64,000 bases of DNA from Serinicoccus marinus DSM 15273 (lineage in GTDB: Bacteria > Actinomycetota > Actinomycetes > Actinomycetales > Dermatophilaceae). The notes below the pieces were generated by a model. That model did no database searches, was not told the origin of the DNA, and saw only the letters and a list, made by a program, of their open reading frames with translations. The stretch covers positions 744,001 through 808,000 of the forward strand of contig NZ_CP043808.1 of the NCBI RefSeq assembly GCF_008386315.1, written 5' to 3'. Below are positions 48,845-56,924 of the stretch, piece after piece (within the stretch, counting starts at the first letter, position 1; each line of letters starts with the position of its first letter). Both the position numbers and the translations under genes were made by a program.

Positions 48845-49888
48845 GTGAGCCGCAGATGGGTGCTGCACGTCGACATGGACCAGTTCCTGGCCGCCGTGGA
48901 GATCTTGCGCCGTCCCGAGCTGGCGGGGTGCCCCGTGGTCGTCGGCGGACGCGGCGACCCGACCGAGCGCGCGGTGGTCTCGACCGCGTCCTACGAGGCG
49001 CGCGAGCACGGCGTCCGCTCCGGTATGCCGCTGCGCGTCGCCGCGCGCCGGTGCCCCGACGCGGTCTTCCTGCCGGTGGACTTCCCGGTCTACGAGGACG
49101 CCTCCGAGCAGGTCATGGACACGCTGCGGGCGTGGCCGGGCGCGGTGGTGCAGGTGCTCGGGTGGGACGAGGCCTTCGTCGGGGTCGAGACCGACGACGT
49201 CGAGGCCGTGGCCGCCGGGGTGCAGGCGGCGGTGCTGGAGCGCACCGGGCTGCACTGCTCGATCGGCATCGGTGACAGCCTCGTGCGGGCCAAGACCGCG
49301 ACCGACTTCGGCAAGCCGCGCGGCACCTGCGTCCTCACCCGTGAGACCTGGCTCGAGGTGATGGGACCACGCCCGACGACGGCGCTGTGGGGCGTCGGCA
49401 AGCGCATCGCCGCGCGCCTGGAGCAGGTCGGTCTGACCACGGTGGCGGAGCTGGCCGGGGCCGACGACGCGGTGCTGGCCGCGGAGTTCGGCCCGACCAA
49501 CGGGCCGCGACTCTCCGAGCTGGGCCGGGGCGGGGGAGCAGACTGGCCGGACGACTCGCCCTGGGTGCCGCGGGCGCGGGGCCGCGAGACGACATACCAG
49601 CAGGACCTCGTGACCCCCGAGGAGGTGCGCGAGGCCCTGCGCGAGCTCGCGGCGCGGGTCGTCGAGGACGTCGCCTCGGAGGGCCGGCCGGTGCAGCGCG
49701 TCTTCCTCAAGGTGCGCTTCGTGCCCTTCTTCACCTACCACCGGGGTCGCAAGCTGCCGGAGCCGACCACCGACCCCGACGTGCTCGCGGCCACCGCCTT
49801 CGAGCTCTACCAGCGCCTCGCGGACGAGCGACCGGTGCGGCTGCTGGGGGTGCGCGGCGAGATGGTGCCCCCGCCGGGCGGGTACTGA
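48845..49888 (+). CDS. dinB: DNA polymerase IV (Y family)
   Basis: A 347-residue translesion polymerase. The palm motifs are LHVDMDQFLAAVE and the second acidic site WDEAFVGVE. YEAREHGVRSGMPLRVAARR covers the finger region, and GIGDSLVRAKTATDFGKPRG with the helix-hairpin-helix LWGVGKRIAARLEQVGL follows. The canonical SIDE/SLDE triplet before the catalytic Glu is GWDE here. No C-terminal beta-clamp QLxLF peptide is evident (the end is EMVPPPGGY), so processivity may differ. CACAAT ends 6 nt before the GTG. Confidence 0.93.
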   Translation: MSRRWVLHVDMDQFLAAVEILRRPELAGCPVVVGGRGDPTERAVVSTASYEAREHGVRSGMPLRVAARRCPDAVFLPVDFPVYEDASEQVMDTLRAWPGAVVQVLGWDEAFVGVETDDVEAVAAGVQAAVLERTGLHCSIGIGDSLVRAKTATDFGKPRGTCVLTRETWLEVMGPRPTTALWGVGKRIAARLEQVGLTTVAELAGADDAVLAAEFGPTNGPRLSELGRGGGADWPDDSPWVPRARGRETTYQQDLVTPEEVREALRELAARVVEDVASEGRPVQRVFLKVRFVPFFTYHRGRKLPEPTTDPDVLAATAFELYQRLADERPVRLLGVRGEMVPPPGGY

Positions 49889-49911
49889 GCAGCTGTGGTC
49901 CGATGGTGCCC

Positions 49912-50463
49912 ATGAAGATCGGCATCATCATCGGGTCCATCCGCGAGGGCCGCAAGGGCGAGAGCGTGGCCCGCTGGGTCCACGACCAGGCACAGCAGCG
50001 CGACGGCGGCACCGACTACGAGCTCATCGACCTCAAGACCTTCGGGGTGCCGCTGCTGGAGTGGGAGAAGGTGCCCGGCGGCGTCAAGAAGCAGTACCCG
50101 CACGAGTCCGTGCACGCCTGGAGCGCCGCCATCGACGCCTGCGACGGCTTCGTCGTGGTGACGCCGGAGTACAACCACTCGGTCCCGGGCGGCCTCAAGA
50201 ACGCCACCGACTGGCTCTACCCGGAGTGGCAGGGCAAGGCGGCCGGGTTGGTCGGCTACGGGTCCGAGGGCGGTGTCCGGGCCATCGAGCACTGGCGGCT
50301 GATCCTGGCGAACTACAGCATGGTCGTGGTCCGGCAGCAGGTGTCGTTGTCGACCTTCGACGAGTTCGACGGGGGCGAGGTGGCGCCCAACGAGCGCCGG
50401 CCCGAAGAGCTCGGGACCCTGCTGGACCAGGTCGAGGAGGCCGCGGCCCGCCAGCGGTCCTGA
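49912..50463 (+). CDS. NADPH-dependent FMN reductase family protein
   Basis: A 183-residue flavodoxin-fold reductase. It has the FMN phosphate loop IIIGSIREGRKGESVARW, VVTPEYNHSVPGGLKNATDW, the flavin-contacting signature, and GLVGYGSEGGVRAIEHWR. Relatives reduce quinones, chromate or azo dyes with NAD(P)H. ATG 49912 was chosen because TCCGAT ends 7 nt before it; an in-frame ATG at 49903 lies inside that region. It follows dinB by 23 bp on the same strand. Confidence 0.93.
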   Translation: MKIGIIIGSIREGRKGESVARWVHDQAQQRDGGTDYELIDLKTFGVPLLEWEKVPGGVKKQYPHESVHAWSAAIDACDGFVVVTPEYNHSVPGGLKNATDWLYPEWQGKAAGLVGYGSEGGVRAIEHWRLILANYSMVVVRQQVSLSTFDEFDGGEVAPNERRPEELGTLLDQVEEAAARQRS

Positions 50464-50472
50464 CTCCCCGCG

Positions 50473-50490
50473 GGTCCGGTCCCACGGACC
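50473..50490. terminator. Weak hairpin between convergent genes
   Basis: GGTCCG and CGGACC pair across a 6-nt loop, 10 bp after the FMN reductase stop. The stem is short, so termination here is uncertain. Confidence 0.35.
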
Positions 50491-50508
50491 GGGCGGTCCT
50501 GCAGGGCG

Positions 50509-51222
50509 TCAGAAAATGCGTGTCGCCGCGTCGGCTGCGAGCAGGAAACCGATGATGCCGATGACCCACCACACGGCGCCACCTGCACGGGCTGCCAGCC
50601 AGGCGGAGAGGCGGCGCAGCGTCGGCTCGGCCCTCTGGTGAAGGCTGAGTCGGACGAGGAGCAGGAGCAGCGCGGGCAGCGCCATGACCATCACGTAGCC
50701 GGCAAGGACGCCGAGGCGGCCACCGGGCCCGAGGTCGCTGGTGCTGATGAGGGCGACGGCTCCGAGGTAGGGGACCATGCTGGCGGCCTCGATCAGCCCG
50801 GCGACGAGCGCGACCCCGATCACCGTCGACACCTTGCCCTCGGAGGTGGCGATGGCGTCCGCCCAGGTCTGCGCCCGTGGCGGTGCACCCTCGGCCTTGC
50901 GCCGAGCAGCGGCCCGCTTGGCCCACGCAGTATCTGGCCAGAAGCTGACGAGCAGGAGACCGACCCCCGTCGCCAGCTGCAGGTGGTCCGCACCTGGGGT
51001 GCCCGAGAGGTCGGCTGCCAGGTCGCCGAGCAGGTCGGCGCCGGTCAGCAGGGCCACGCCGAGTGCGAGGTAGAACAGGCTGATCGTGGTCAGGTAGATG
51101 AGGACCCGGCTCGCACTCACCCTGGGGTGCACGAGCATCAGGAGGGGGAGCACCAACGTGCCCACGCTCGTGCTGTCGACCAGCGCCAGTCCGACAAGTG
51201 CCAGGAGCGCGCCCGGTGCCAT
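50509..51222 (-). CDS. GAP/Sap-family membrane protein
   Basis: A 237-residue membrane protein with six hydrophobic helices, beginning APGALLALVGLALVDSTSVG and containing the family-typical DSTS near the N-terminus, a long cytoplasmic loop (AKRAAARRKAEGAPPRAQTW) and LGAVALISTSDLGPGG. GAP proteins of mycobacteria help move glycopeptidolipids or sulfolipids to the cell surface; LysE-like export is the alternative. It is divergent from the TetR gene, with two operator-like sites between, so it is likely its target. GGAAGGGA lies before the ATG. Confidence 0.82.
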   Translation of the reverse strand: MAPGALLALVGLALVDSTSVGTLVLPLLMLVHPRVSASRVLIYLTTISLFYLALGVALLTGADLLGDLAADLSGTPGADHLQLATGVGLLLVSFWPDTAWAKRAAARRKAEGAPPRAQTWADAIATSEGKVSTVIGVALVAGLIEAASMVPYLGAVALISTSDLGPGGRLGVLAGYVMVMALPALLLLLVRLSLHQRAEPTLRRLSAWLAARAGGAVWWVIGIIGFLLAADAATRIF

Positions 51223-51236
51223 GATTTTCCCTTCCT

Positions 51237-51250
51237 GATACAGCTGTATC
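51237..51250. promoter_or_regulatory. Operator 1 of the TetR/GAP intergenic region
   Basis: GATACAGCTGTATC is a perfect 14-bp palindrome 15 bp upstream of the GAP start codon. It is AT-rich against its background and lies where a promoter for the minus-strand gene is expected. Confidence 0.78.
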
Positions 51251-51273
51251 GGATCACCCCAGCATCTCTTCCC

Positions 51274-51287
51274 AATACACCTGTGTC
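51274..51287. promoter_or_regulatory. Operator 2 of the TetR/GAP intergenic region
   Basis: AATACACCTGTGTC matches operator 1 at 11 of 14 positions and lies 10 bp before the tetR start, centred 37 bp from operator 1. It would give autoregulation. Confidence 0.65.
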
Positions 51288-51297
51288 AAGATGGCTC

Positions 51298-51936
51298 ATG
51301 CCCAAGGTCGTGGATCACGAGCAGCGGCGGCGGCAGATCGCCGACGCGATGTGGCGGGTCATCGCCCGCGAGGGCATGGCGGCTGCCAGTGCGCGCTCGG
51401 TCGCGGCCGAGGGCGCCTGGTCGCTCGGAGCCGTGCGGTACTACTTCACCAGCCAGGACGAGCTGTTGCGATTCGCCATCGACCAGATGATCGAGGGGGT
51501 GACGGCGCGGGTGCGCCACCAGTGGCGCACCGGGTCGCCGGGGGAGGAGCGGTGCCGGCGGGTCTTGGAGGAGCTGCTCCCGTTCGACGAACGTCGCACG
51601 GGCGAGGTGCGGGTCTGGCTGGCGGCCCTGGTGCAGTCACAGGTCGACCCCTCTCTCACCGATCTCTGTCAGGCGGGGTGGCGGGGCACCCGACTGGTCT
51701 GCCGAGGGGTCGTGGCCGAAGTCCGAGGCGAGGACAGGCTCTTCGCCCAGGTGGTGGCGGACCCCGACCATCCCCTACCCCCGAAGCTCGAGAAGGCCGC
51801 CGAGCTCCTGCATACCGTGGTCGACGGGCTGACCCTGCAGGCATCGACCATACCGGACGCCGTGGACGAGCGAGAGGTCCGACGCCAGCTGAGTCGCTAC
51901 GTCTCGGCCGTGCGCACCGGTGAGTGGAGCGGGTGA
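51298..51936 (+). CDS. TetR-family transcriptional regulator
   Basis: A 212-residue repressor. The N-terminal helix-turn-helix covers RRRQIADAMWRVIAREGMAA and ARSVAAEGAWSLGAVRYYFT, with SQDELLRFAIDQM completing the TetR_N domain. The C-terminal ligand domain belongs to the TetR_C_6-like group by appearance (VWLAALVQSQVDPSLTDL). Its likely operators are the two related palindromes in the 75-bp region shared with the divergent GAP gene. CAAGAT lies 5-6 nt before the ATG. The last nine bases overlap the 3' end of the convergent tRNA-Gly. Confidence 0.92.
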   Translation: MPKVVDHEQRRRQIADAMWRVIAREGMAAASARSVAAEGAWSLGAVRYYFTSQDELLRFAIDQMIEGVTARVRHQWRTGSPGEERCRRVLEELLPFDERRTGEVRVWLAALVQSQVDPSLTDLCQAGWRGTRLVCRGVVAEVRGEDRLFAQVVADPDHPLPPKLEKAAELLHTVVDGLTLQASTIPDAVDEREVRRQLSRYVSAVRTGEWSG

Positions 51937-51998
51937 CGGGAATCGAACCCGCGTAGCCAGTTTGGAAGACTGGGGCTCTACCATTGAGCTACACCCGC
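51928..51998 (-). tRNA. tRNA-Gly (anticodon TCC)
   Basis: On the minus strand GCGGGTG pairs with CACCCGC in the acceptor stem. The D-arm is GCTCAATGGTAGAGC, the anticodon loop TCTTCCAA gives TCC, and the T-arm is GGGTTCGATTCCC. The discriminator is U and CCA is absent. Its 3' end overlaps the tetR stop codon by 9 bp. Confidence 0.97.
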
Positions 51999-52081
51999 GC
52001 GACCCCGCGTGAGGCGTGTCCCGCCGGGCCGAGGAGATAGTCTAGACCCTTGCCCGCGGCGTCCGTGACGCCGTCCGACGA

Positions 52082-52158
52082 CGGGGTATGGCGCAGCTTG
52101 GTAGCGCGTCCGCTTTGGGAGCGGAAGGCCGCCGGTTCGAATCCGGCTACCCCGACCA
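52082..52158 (+). tRNA. tRNA-Pro (anticodon TGG)
   Basis: The acceptor stem is CGGGGTA with TACCCCG. The D-arm is GCGCAGCTTGGTAGCGC, the anticodon loop CTTTGGGA carries TGG, and the T-arm is CCGGTTCGAATCCGG. Discriminator A is followed by an encoded CCA (52156-52158). Confidence 0.97.
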
Positions 52159-52252
52159 CCTAGCATGGTGCTGATCCGCGTGCTCGCCGCGGGCTGTTCG
52201 CACGCCCGGCGAGAGACGACATACCCCCGACATGACAACGGAGCAACCTGCA

Positions 52253-53626
52253 GTGAAGAGCGCTGTCGAGACCCTGACCCCGACCCGGGTCAAGCTGACC
52301 GTCGAGGTCCCCGCCGCCGACCTCCAGCCCAAGCTGGATGCCGCCTACAAGAGCATCGGCGCCAACGTGCAGATCCCGGGCTTCCGCAAGGGCAAGGTGC
52401 CGAACCGGATCATCGACCAGCGCTTCGGCCGCGGCGCCGTGGTGCAGGAGGCTGTCAACGACGCCCTGCCGGAGTACTACACCCAGGCGATGACCGAGAA
52501 CGACCTCACTCCGCTCTCGCAGCCCGAGGTCAACCTCACCACGCTGCCGATGGAGGAGGGCCAGGACCTCGCCTTCGAGGCGGAGGTCGACATCGTCCCG
52601 CAGTTCGAGCTGCCCGACTTCTCCGGCATCGAGGTCGTCGTCGACCCGGTCCAGGCGTCCGAGGAGGACGTGCAGACCCGGATCGACAACCTGCGCGAGC
52701 GTTTTGGCACCCTCAAGCCGATCAAGCGCAAGGCCAAGACCGGCGACCACCTGACGATCGACCTGTCCGCAAAGATCGGCGAGGAGGAGATCGACTCGGT
52801 GACCGGCGTCTCCTACGAGATCGGCTCCGGCACGATGCTGGACGGGCTGGACACCGCGCTGCGCGGAACCAAGGCCGGCGACACCGTCGAGTTCAGCTCG
52901 CCGCTGGCCGGTGGTGACCGCAAGGGCGAGAACGCCGACGTCACCGTCACCGTGCAGGCCGCCAAGGAGCGCGAGCTGCCCGAGCTGGACGACGAGTTCG
53001 CCCAGCTGGCCAGCCAGTTCGACACGATGGACGAGCTGCGCGAGGACCTCGCCAAGCAGGCCGAGCAGGGCGCCCGCTTCGAGCAGGGCGTCGGCGCCCG
53101 CGACAAGGTGCTGGAGGCCATGCTCGGCATGGTCGAGATCCCGGTGCCCGAGAGCCTCGTCGAGGCCGAGGTGCACCGTCACCTCGAGGGCGAGGAGCGG
53201 CTCGAGGACGACGAGCACCGCGCCGAGGTCACCGAGTCCACGATCAAGGCGATGCAGACGCAGTTCCTGCTCGACGCGCTGGTCAAGCGGGACGAGGTCG
53301 AGGTCGACCAGGGCGAGCTCATCGAGTACATCATGATGACCGCGCAGCAGTACGGCATGAACGCCCAGCAGTTCGCGCAGCAGATCGACCAGCAGAACCA
53401 GGTGCCCGCGATGGTCGCCGAGGTCGGTCGCCGCAAGGCGCTCGCGAACGTCCTGGAGCAGGCGAAGGTCACCGACACCGACGGGAACGTCGTCGACCTC
53501 GACGCGATCGAGGGTGACGACGAGGACGACGAGGCGGCCGAGGAGGTCGGGCCGGGCGACCAGGTCGTGGAGGCCGGCCACGAGGTCGTCGAGGCCGAGG
53601 AGACCGAGGACGCCGCCAAGGCCTGA
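52253..53626 (+). CDS. tig: Trigger factor
   Basis: A 457-residue ribosome-bound chaperone and peptidyl-prolyl isomerase. The ribosome-binding signature is GFRKGKVPNRIIDQRFGRGA at residues about 45-64. The PPIase (FKBP) domain spans about 155-240 (GDHLTIDLSAKI, GVSYEIGSGTMLDGLDTAL) and the C-terminal helical domain follows. It ends in a Glu/Asp-rich tail typical of actinobacteria. GTG 52253 was chosen because the protein then starts VKSAVETLTPTRVKLTVEVP as in relatives and GGAG lies 9 nt upstream; ATG 52232 would add seven residues. Confidence 0.95.
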   Translation: MKSAVETLTPTRVKLTVEVPAADLQPKLDAAYKSIGANVQIPGFRKGKVPNRIIDQRFGRGAVVQEAVNDALPEYYTQAMTENDLTPLSQPEVNLTTLPMEEGQDLAFEAEVDIVPQFELPDFSGIEVVVDPVQASEEDVQTRIDNLRERFGTLKPIKRKAKTGDHLTIDLSAKIGEEEIDSVTGVSYEIGSGTMLDGLDTALRGTKAGDTVEFSSPLAGGDRKGENADVTVTVQAAKERELPELDDEFAQLASQFDTMDELREDLAKQAEQGARFEQGVGARDKVLEAMLGMVEIPVPESLVEAEVHRHLEGEERLEDDEHRAEVTESTIKAMQTQFLLDALVKRDEVEVDQGELIEYIMMTAQQYGMNAQQFAQQIDQQNQVPAMVAEVGRRKALANVLEQAKVTDTDGNVVDLDAIEGDDEDDEAAEEVGPGDQVVEAGHEVVEAEETEDAAKA

Positions 53627-53642
53627 CCCACCACGCACGGTG

Positions 53643-53704
53643 CGCGACTGCACCGGGTATGCCGCCCAGCAGGGCGAGTTCACGGCATACCCGGTGCAGT
53701 CGCG
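53643..53704 (+). terminator. 22-bp perfect hairpin terminator after tig
   Basis: Two 22-base arms (53643-53664 and 53683-53704) are exact reverse complements, with an 18-nt loop, and TTTT follows at once. The arms contain CGGGTATGCCG / CGGCATACCCG, that is, one copy of the window-wide octamer in each. It is the only hairpin here with a clear T tract. Confidence 0.88.
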
Positions 53705-53710
53705 TTTTCT

Positions 53711-54290
53711 GTGGCCCGGGCCGCGCTGCTGGTCGCCCCGGCCGACGCCTTGGCCTCCCACCACACCGCCGCCGAGCTCTGGGGCGGTGTCGTCCCGCAC
53801 GCGGTGCGCCCGCACGTCAGCGTGCCGACCGGGCGGGCGCGGTCGGCCCGGGAGGACCTCGTCGTGCACGCCTCGTCGCGGCAGCCGGTGGTCTTCCGGG
53901 GCCTGCGGGTCACGACGCCGTTGGACACCTTCCTCGACTGCGCACGGGTACTCGATCTCGTCGACCTGGTGGTGCTGGGCGACAGCCCGGTCGGCAGGCG
54001 CCGGGTCACGCCCGAGCAGCTGCGGCAGGGGGCGCAGGAAGCGACCGGCCGGGGCGCCCGCCTCGCCCGCCGTGCCGCCGGCCTCGTCCGGGCGGGCGTG
54101 GACTCACCCATGGAGACCCGGGCGCGGATGCTCCGCGTGCTCGCGGGCCTTCCCGAGCTCGAGACCGACATCCGCTTCCACGACGAGAGCGGTGACCTGC
54201 TGCGTCGGCTCGACGCGGGGGACCGGGCGACGCGGACCGCGGTGGAGTACGACGGACGGCACCACATCGAGCGGGAGGGCGGCCGCGGTG
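53711..54290 (+). pseudogene. Fragment of an AbiEi-like/DUF559-type protein
   Basis: About 190 residues read as the middle of an AbiEi-antitoxin-like protein of the sort common in actinobacteria: [69 protein letters not shown] and the near-end [13 protein letters not shown]. The usual N-terminal helix-turn-helix is missing because the homology begins directly at the tig terminator. The usual C-terminal nuclease-like end after the YDG..H motif is cut off by the 3' end of the EamA gene. It is truncated at both ends and lacks a ribosome site, so I call it a remnant. Confidence 0.7.
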
Positions 54291-54301
54291 GTCGAGAGAG
54301 G

Positions 54302-55234
54302 TCAGCGCTGCAGGGCCTCGGCGCGCTCGGGCGCCCGGACCGAGGGCTGCGGGGCGCGCTGCTCGTGCAGCGACAGCGCGACGACGGTCGCGACGACCAG
54401 CGCCATCCCCAGCCACTGGGTCGGCTCAGGGCGGCTGCCGAACGCGATCACCCCGATGAGGGCGGCGGTGAGCGGGAAGGTCAGCTCGGCGAGAGTCGCC
54501 CGGGAGGCCGGGGTATGCCGCAGCGCCCGGTAGTAGAGCGTCATCGCCGCGAGCCCGGGCAGCAGCGCGAGCGCCGCGATCGAGGGCGCGGCGGAGAGCG
54601 GGACGGCCAACGGGGTGCCGGTGAAGCCGGCGATGATCGCCAGTGTCACCAGGCCGACAGCGAAGCGCAGGGCCGTCAGGTCCACGAAGCGCAGCTCCGC
54701 GCTCGCCGCCCGGCCGAGCACCGTCCCACCCGCCCACAGCGCCGCGGCGCCGAGCGCGAGCAGCGCGGCCTGCGCCGAGCTCACCGTGACGGCCAGCGGG
54801 TCGGCGAAGGTCATCAGCCACGCGCCGACGACGGCGGGCGCGAGGAAGAGCAGGTAGGACCGGCGCAGCCGCTCCCCGAGCAGGACCGCGGCGAGCGCCA
54901 GCGCGATGAAGGGCTGCAGCTTCTGCAGGACCTGCGGGGTGATGGGGTCGCCGAGGCGGAAGGCAGCGGTGAACAACGTCGTGGCCAGCGCCGAGCTGCC
55001 GGCGCCGATGACGAGCACCGAGACCTGGGTGCGCAGGCTCGCGGCGCGCCAGCGGCGGACCGCGGGGACCAGCCACGGCAGCAGGAGCAGGGTCAGCATG
55101 GCGTGCTCCCAGAAGACGATGGCGAGCGAGGGCAGCTCCTGCGCCAGCGGGCCGCGCCAGAGCGCGGACAGGCCCCACAGCGAGGCAGCCAGGGCGACCA
55201 GCCAGGTGCGGTCGGCGCGAAGGGTGTCGGTCAC
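54302..55234 (-). CDS. EamA/DMT-family transporter
   Basis: A 310-residue protein with ten hydrophobic helices in two EamA repeats. The first has [20 protein letters not shown] and the second [20 protein letters not shown], with the helix-end motifs [23 protein letters not shown] in part ([18 protein letters not shown]) and [20 protein letters not shown]. Such proteins export amino acids or metabolites; the substrate is unknown. It starts with GTG without a clear Shine-Dalgarno, and its upstream region carries the second copy of the dispersed hairpin repeat. Confidence 0.88.
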   Translation of the reverse strand: MTDTLRADRTWLVALAASLWGLSALWRGPLAQELPSLAIVFWEHAMLTLLLLPWLVPAVRRWRAASLRTQVSVLVIGAGSSALATTLFTAAFRLGDPITPQVLQKLQPFIALALAAVLLGERLRRSYLLFLAPAVVGAWLMTFADPLAVTVSSAQAALLALGAAALWAGGTVLGRAASAELRFVDLTALRFAVGLVTLAIIAGFTGTPLAVPLSAAPSIAALALLPGLAAMTLYYRALRHTPASRATLAELTFPLTAALIGVIAFGSRPEPTQWLGMALVVATVVALSLHEQRAPQPSVRAPERAEALQR

Positions 55235-55266
55235 GCGGACAGCCTCGCACGGCTGGGACGGTGCCC

Positions 55267-55314
55267 ACCGTGCGGCCGGTCGGCGCAGACCGCGCGGCCG
55301 GTCGGGGGAGGGGG
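55267..55314. repeat. Dispersed intergenic hairpin repeat, copy 2
   Basis: It aligns with 13052-13099 with about four differences in 42 bases. The inverted arms CCGTGCGGCC and GACCGCGCGG are kept, with the same 10-nt loop size and one mismatch. It lies between the EamA and clpP1 starts. Confidence 0.7.
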
Positions 55315-55324
55315 CGAGGCGGCA

Positions 55325-55341
55325 GTGCGCTCAGGGCGAAC
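55325..55341. promoter_or_regulatory. Possible ClgR-type operator upstream of clpP1
   Basis: GTGCGC-N5-GCGAAC is an imperfect inverted repeat that resembles ClgR boxes (GCGAAC half-sites) found before clpP1P2 in other actinobacteria. It is 40 bp before a possible -10 TAGGGT at 55381-55386. The match is by eye only. Confidence 0.35.
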
Positions 55342-55444
55342 ACGGCGCCCGCGGGGGAGTTTCGCGACGGGGGCGGACGTTAGGGTCGATGACAAGCACA
55401 GGTGCCGCACGGCATACCCCGGACGAAGCGAGGGAAAGCAGCGC

Positions 55445-56050
<606 letters not shown>

Positions 56051-56082
56051 CCGGCCACCCCAGCGAGAAGAGAGCTGACCCC

Positions 56083-56787
56083 ATGACCTTCCCCCAGCAG
56101 AGCCCGTACGTTGGTGGCGCCTGGAGCGGCACCCCGCAGCAGCCCGGCGGTGGCCTGGCCCGTCCGCTGGCTCCGAGCAGCCGCTACATCCTGCCGCAGT
56201 TCGAGGAGCGCACCTCCTACGGCACCAAGCGCCAGGATCCCTACACCAAGCTGTTCGAGGACCGGATCATCTTCCTCGGCGTCCAGGTCGACGACGCCTC
56301 GGCCGACGACATCATCGCCCAGCTCATCGTGCTGGAGAGCCAGGACCCGGACCGCGACATCCTCATGTACATCAACAGCCCCGGCGGCTCGTTCACCGCG
56401 CTGACGGCGATCTACGACACGATGCAGTACATCAAGCCGGACGTGCAGACCTTCGTCATCGGCCAGGCCGCCTCGGCGGCCGCGGTGCTGCTGGCGGCCG
56501 GCGCGCCGGGCAAGCGCTTCGCGCTGCCCAACGCGCGGGTGCTCATCCACCAGCCGGCGCTCGCCGGCGGCGACTACGGCCAGGCCTCGGACATCGAGAT
56601 CCAGGCCAACGAGGTGCTGCGGATGCGGACCTGGCTCGAGGAGACCTGGGCCAAGCACTCCGGCCGCAGCGCCGAGCAGGTCCAGAAGGACATCGAGCGC
56701 GACAAGATCCTTACCGCCGCGGAGGCCAAGGAGTACGGCCTCGTCGACGAGGTGCTCGCCTCGCGCAAGGCGTCGCTGGACGACTGA
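56083..56787 (+). CDS. clpP2: ATP-dependent Clp protease proteolytic subunit 2
   Basis: A 234-residue ClpP paralogue with a longer N-terminal propeptide (about 35 residues, Gly/Pro-rich, before [16 protein letters not shown]). The active-site Ser is in [20 protein letters not shown], the His in [12 protein letters not shown] and the Asp in [18 protein letters not shown]. It follows clpP1 by 32 bp with GAAGAGAG as ribosome site, and the two should assemble into one hetero-tetradecamer. Confidence 0.97.
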   Translation: MTFPQQSPYVGGAWSGTPQQPGGGLARPLAPSSRYILPQFEERTSYGTKRQDPYTKLFEDRIIFLGVQVDDASADDIIAQLIVLESQDPDRDILMYINSPGGSFTALTAIYDTMQYIKPDVQTFVIGQAASAAAVLLAAGAPGKRFALPNARVLIHQPALAGGDYGQASDIEIQANEVLRMRTWLEETWAKHSGRSAEQVQKDIERDKILTAAEAKEYGLVDEVLASRKASLDD

Positions 56788-56924
56788 GGCCACCCGGCGC
56801 CGGGCATACCCCGGTCCGCCGGTTGCCGACCCCGGAGCCCGTCACCCCTCGTGGGGGCGGGCTCCCGTCGTCCCCGGGCGCGCCGGGTCCGGCACCGCGC
56901 CGTGAGCAGGTAGGTTCACCCAGC

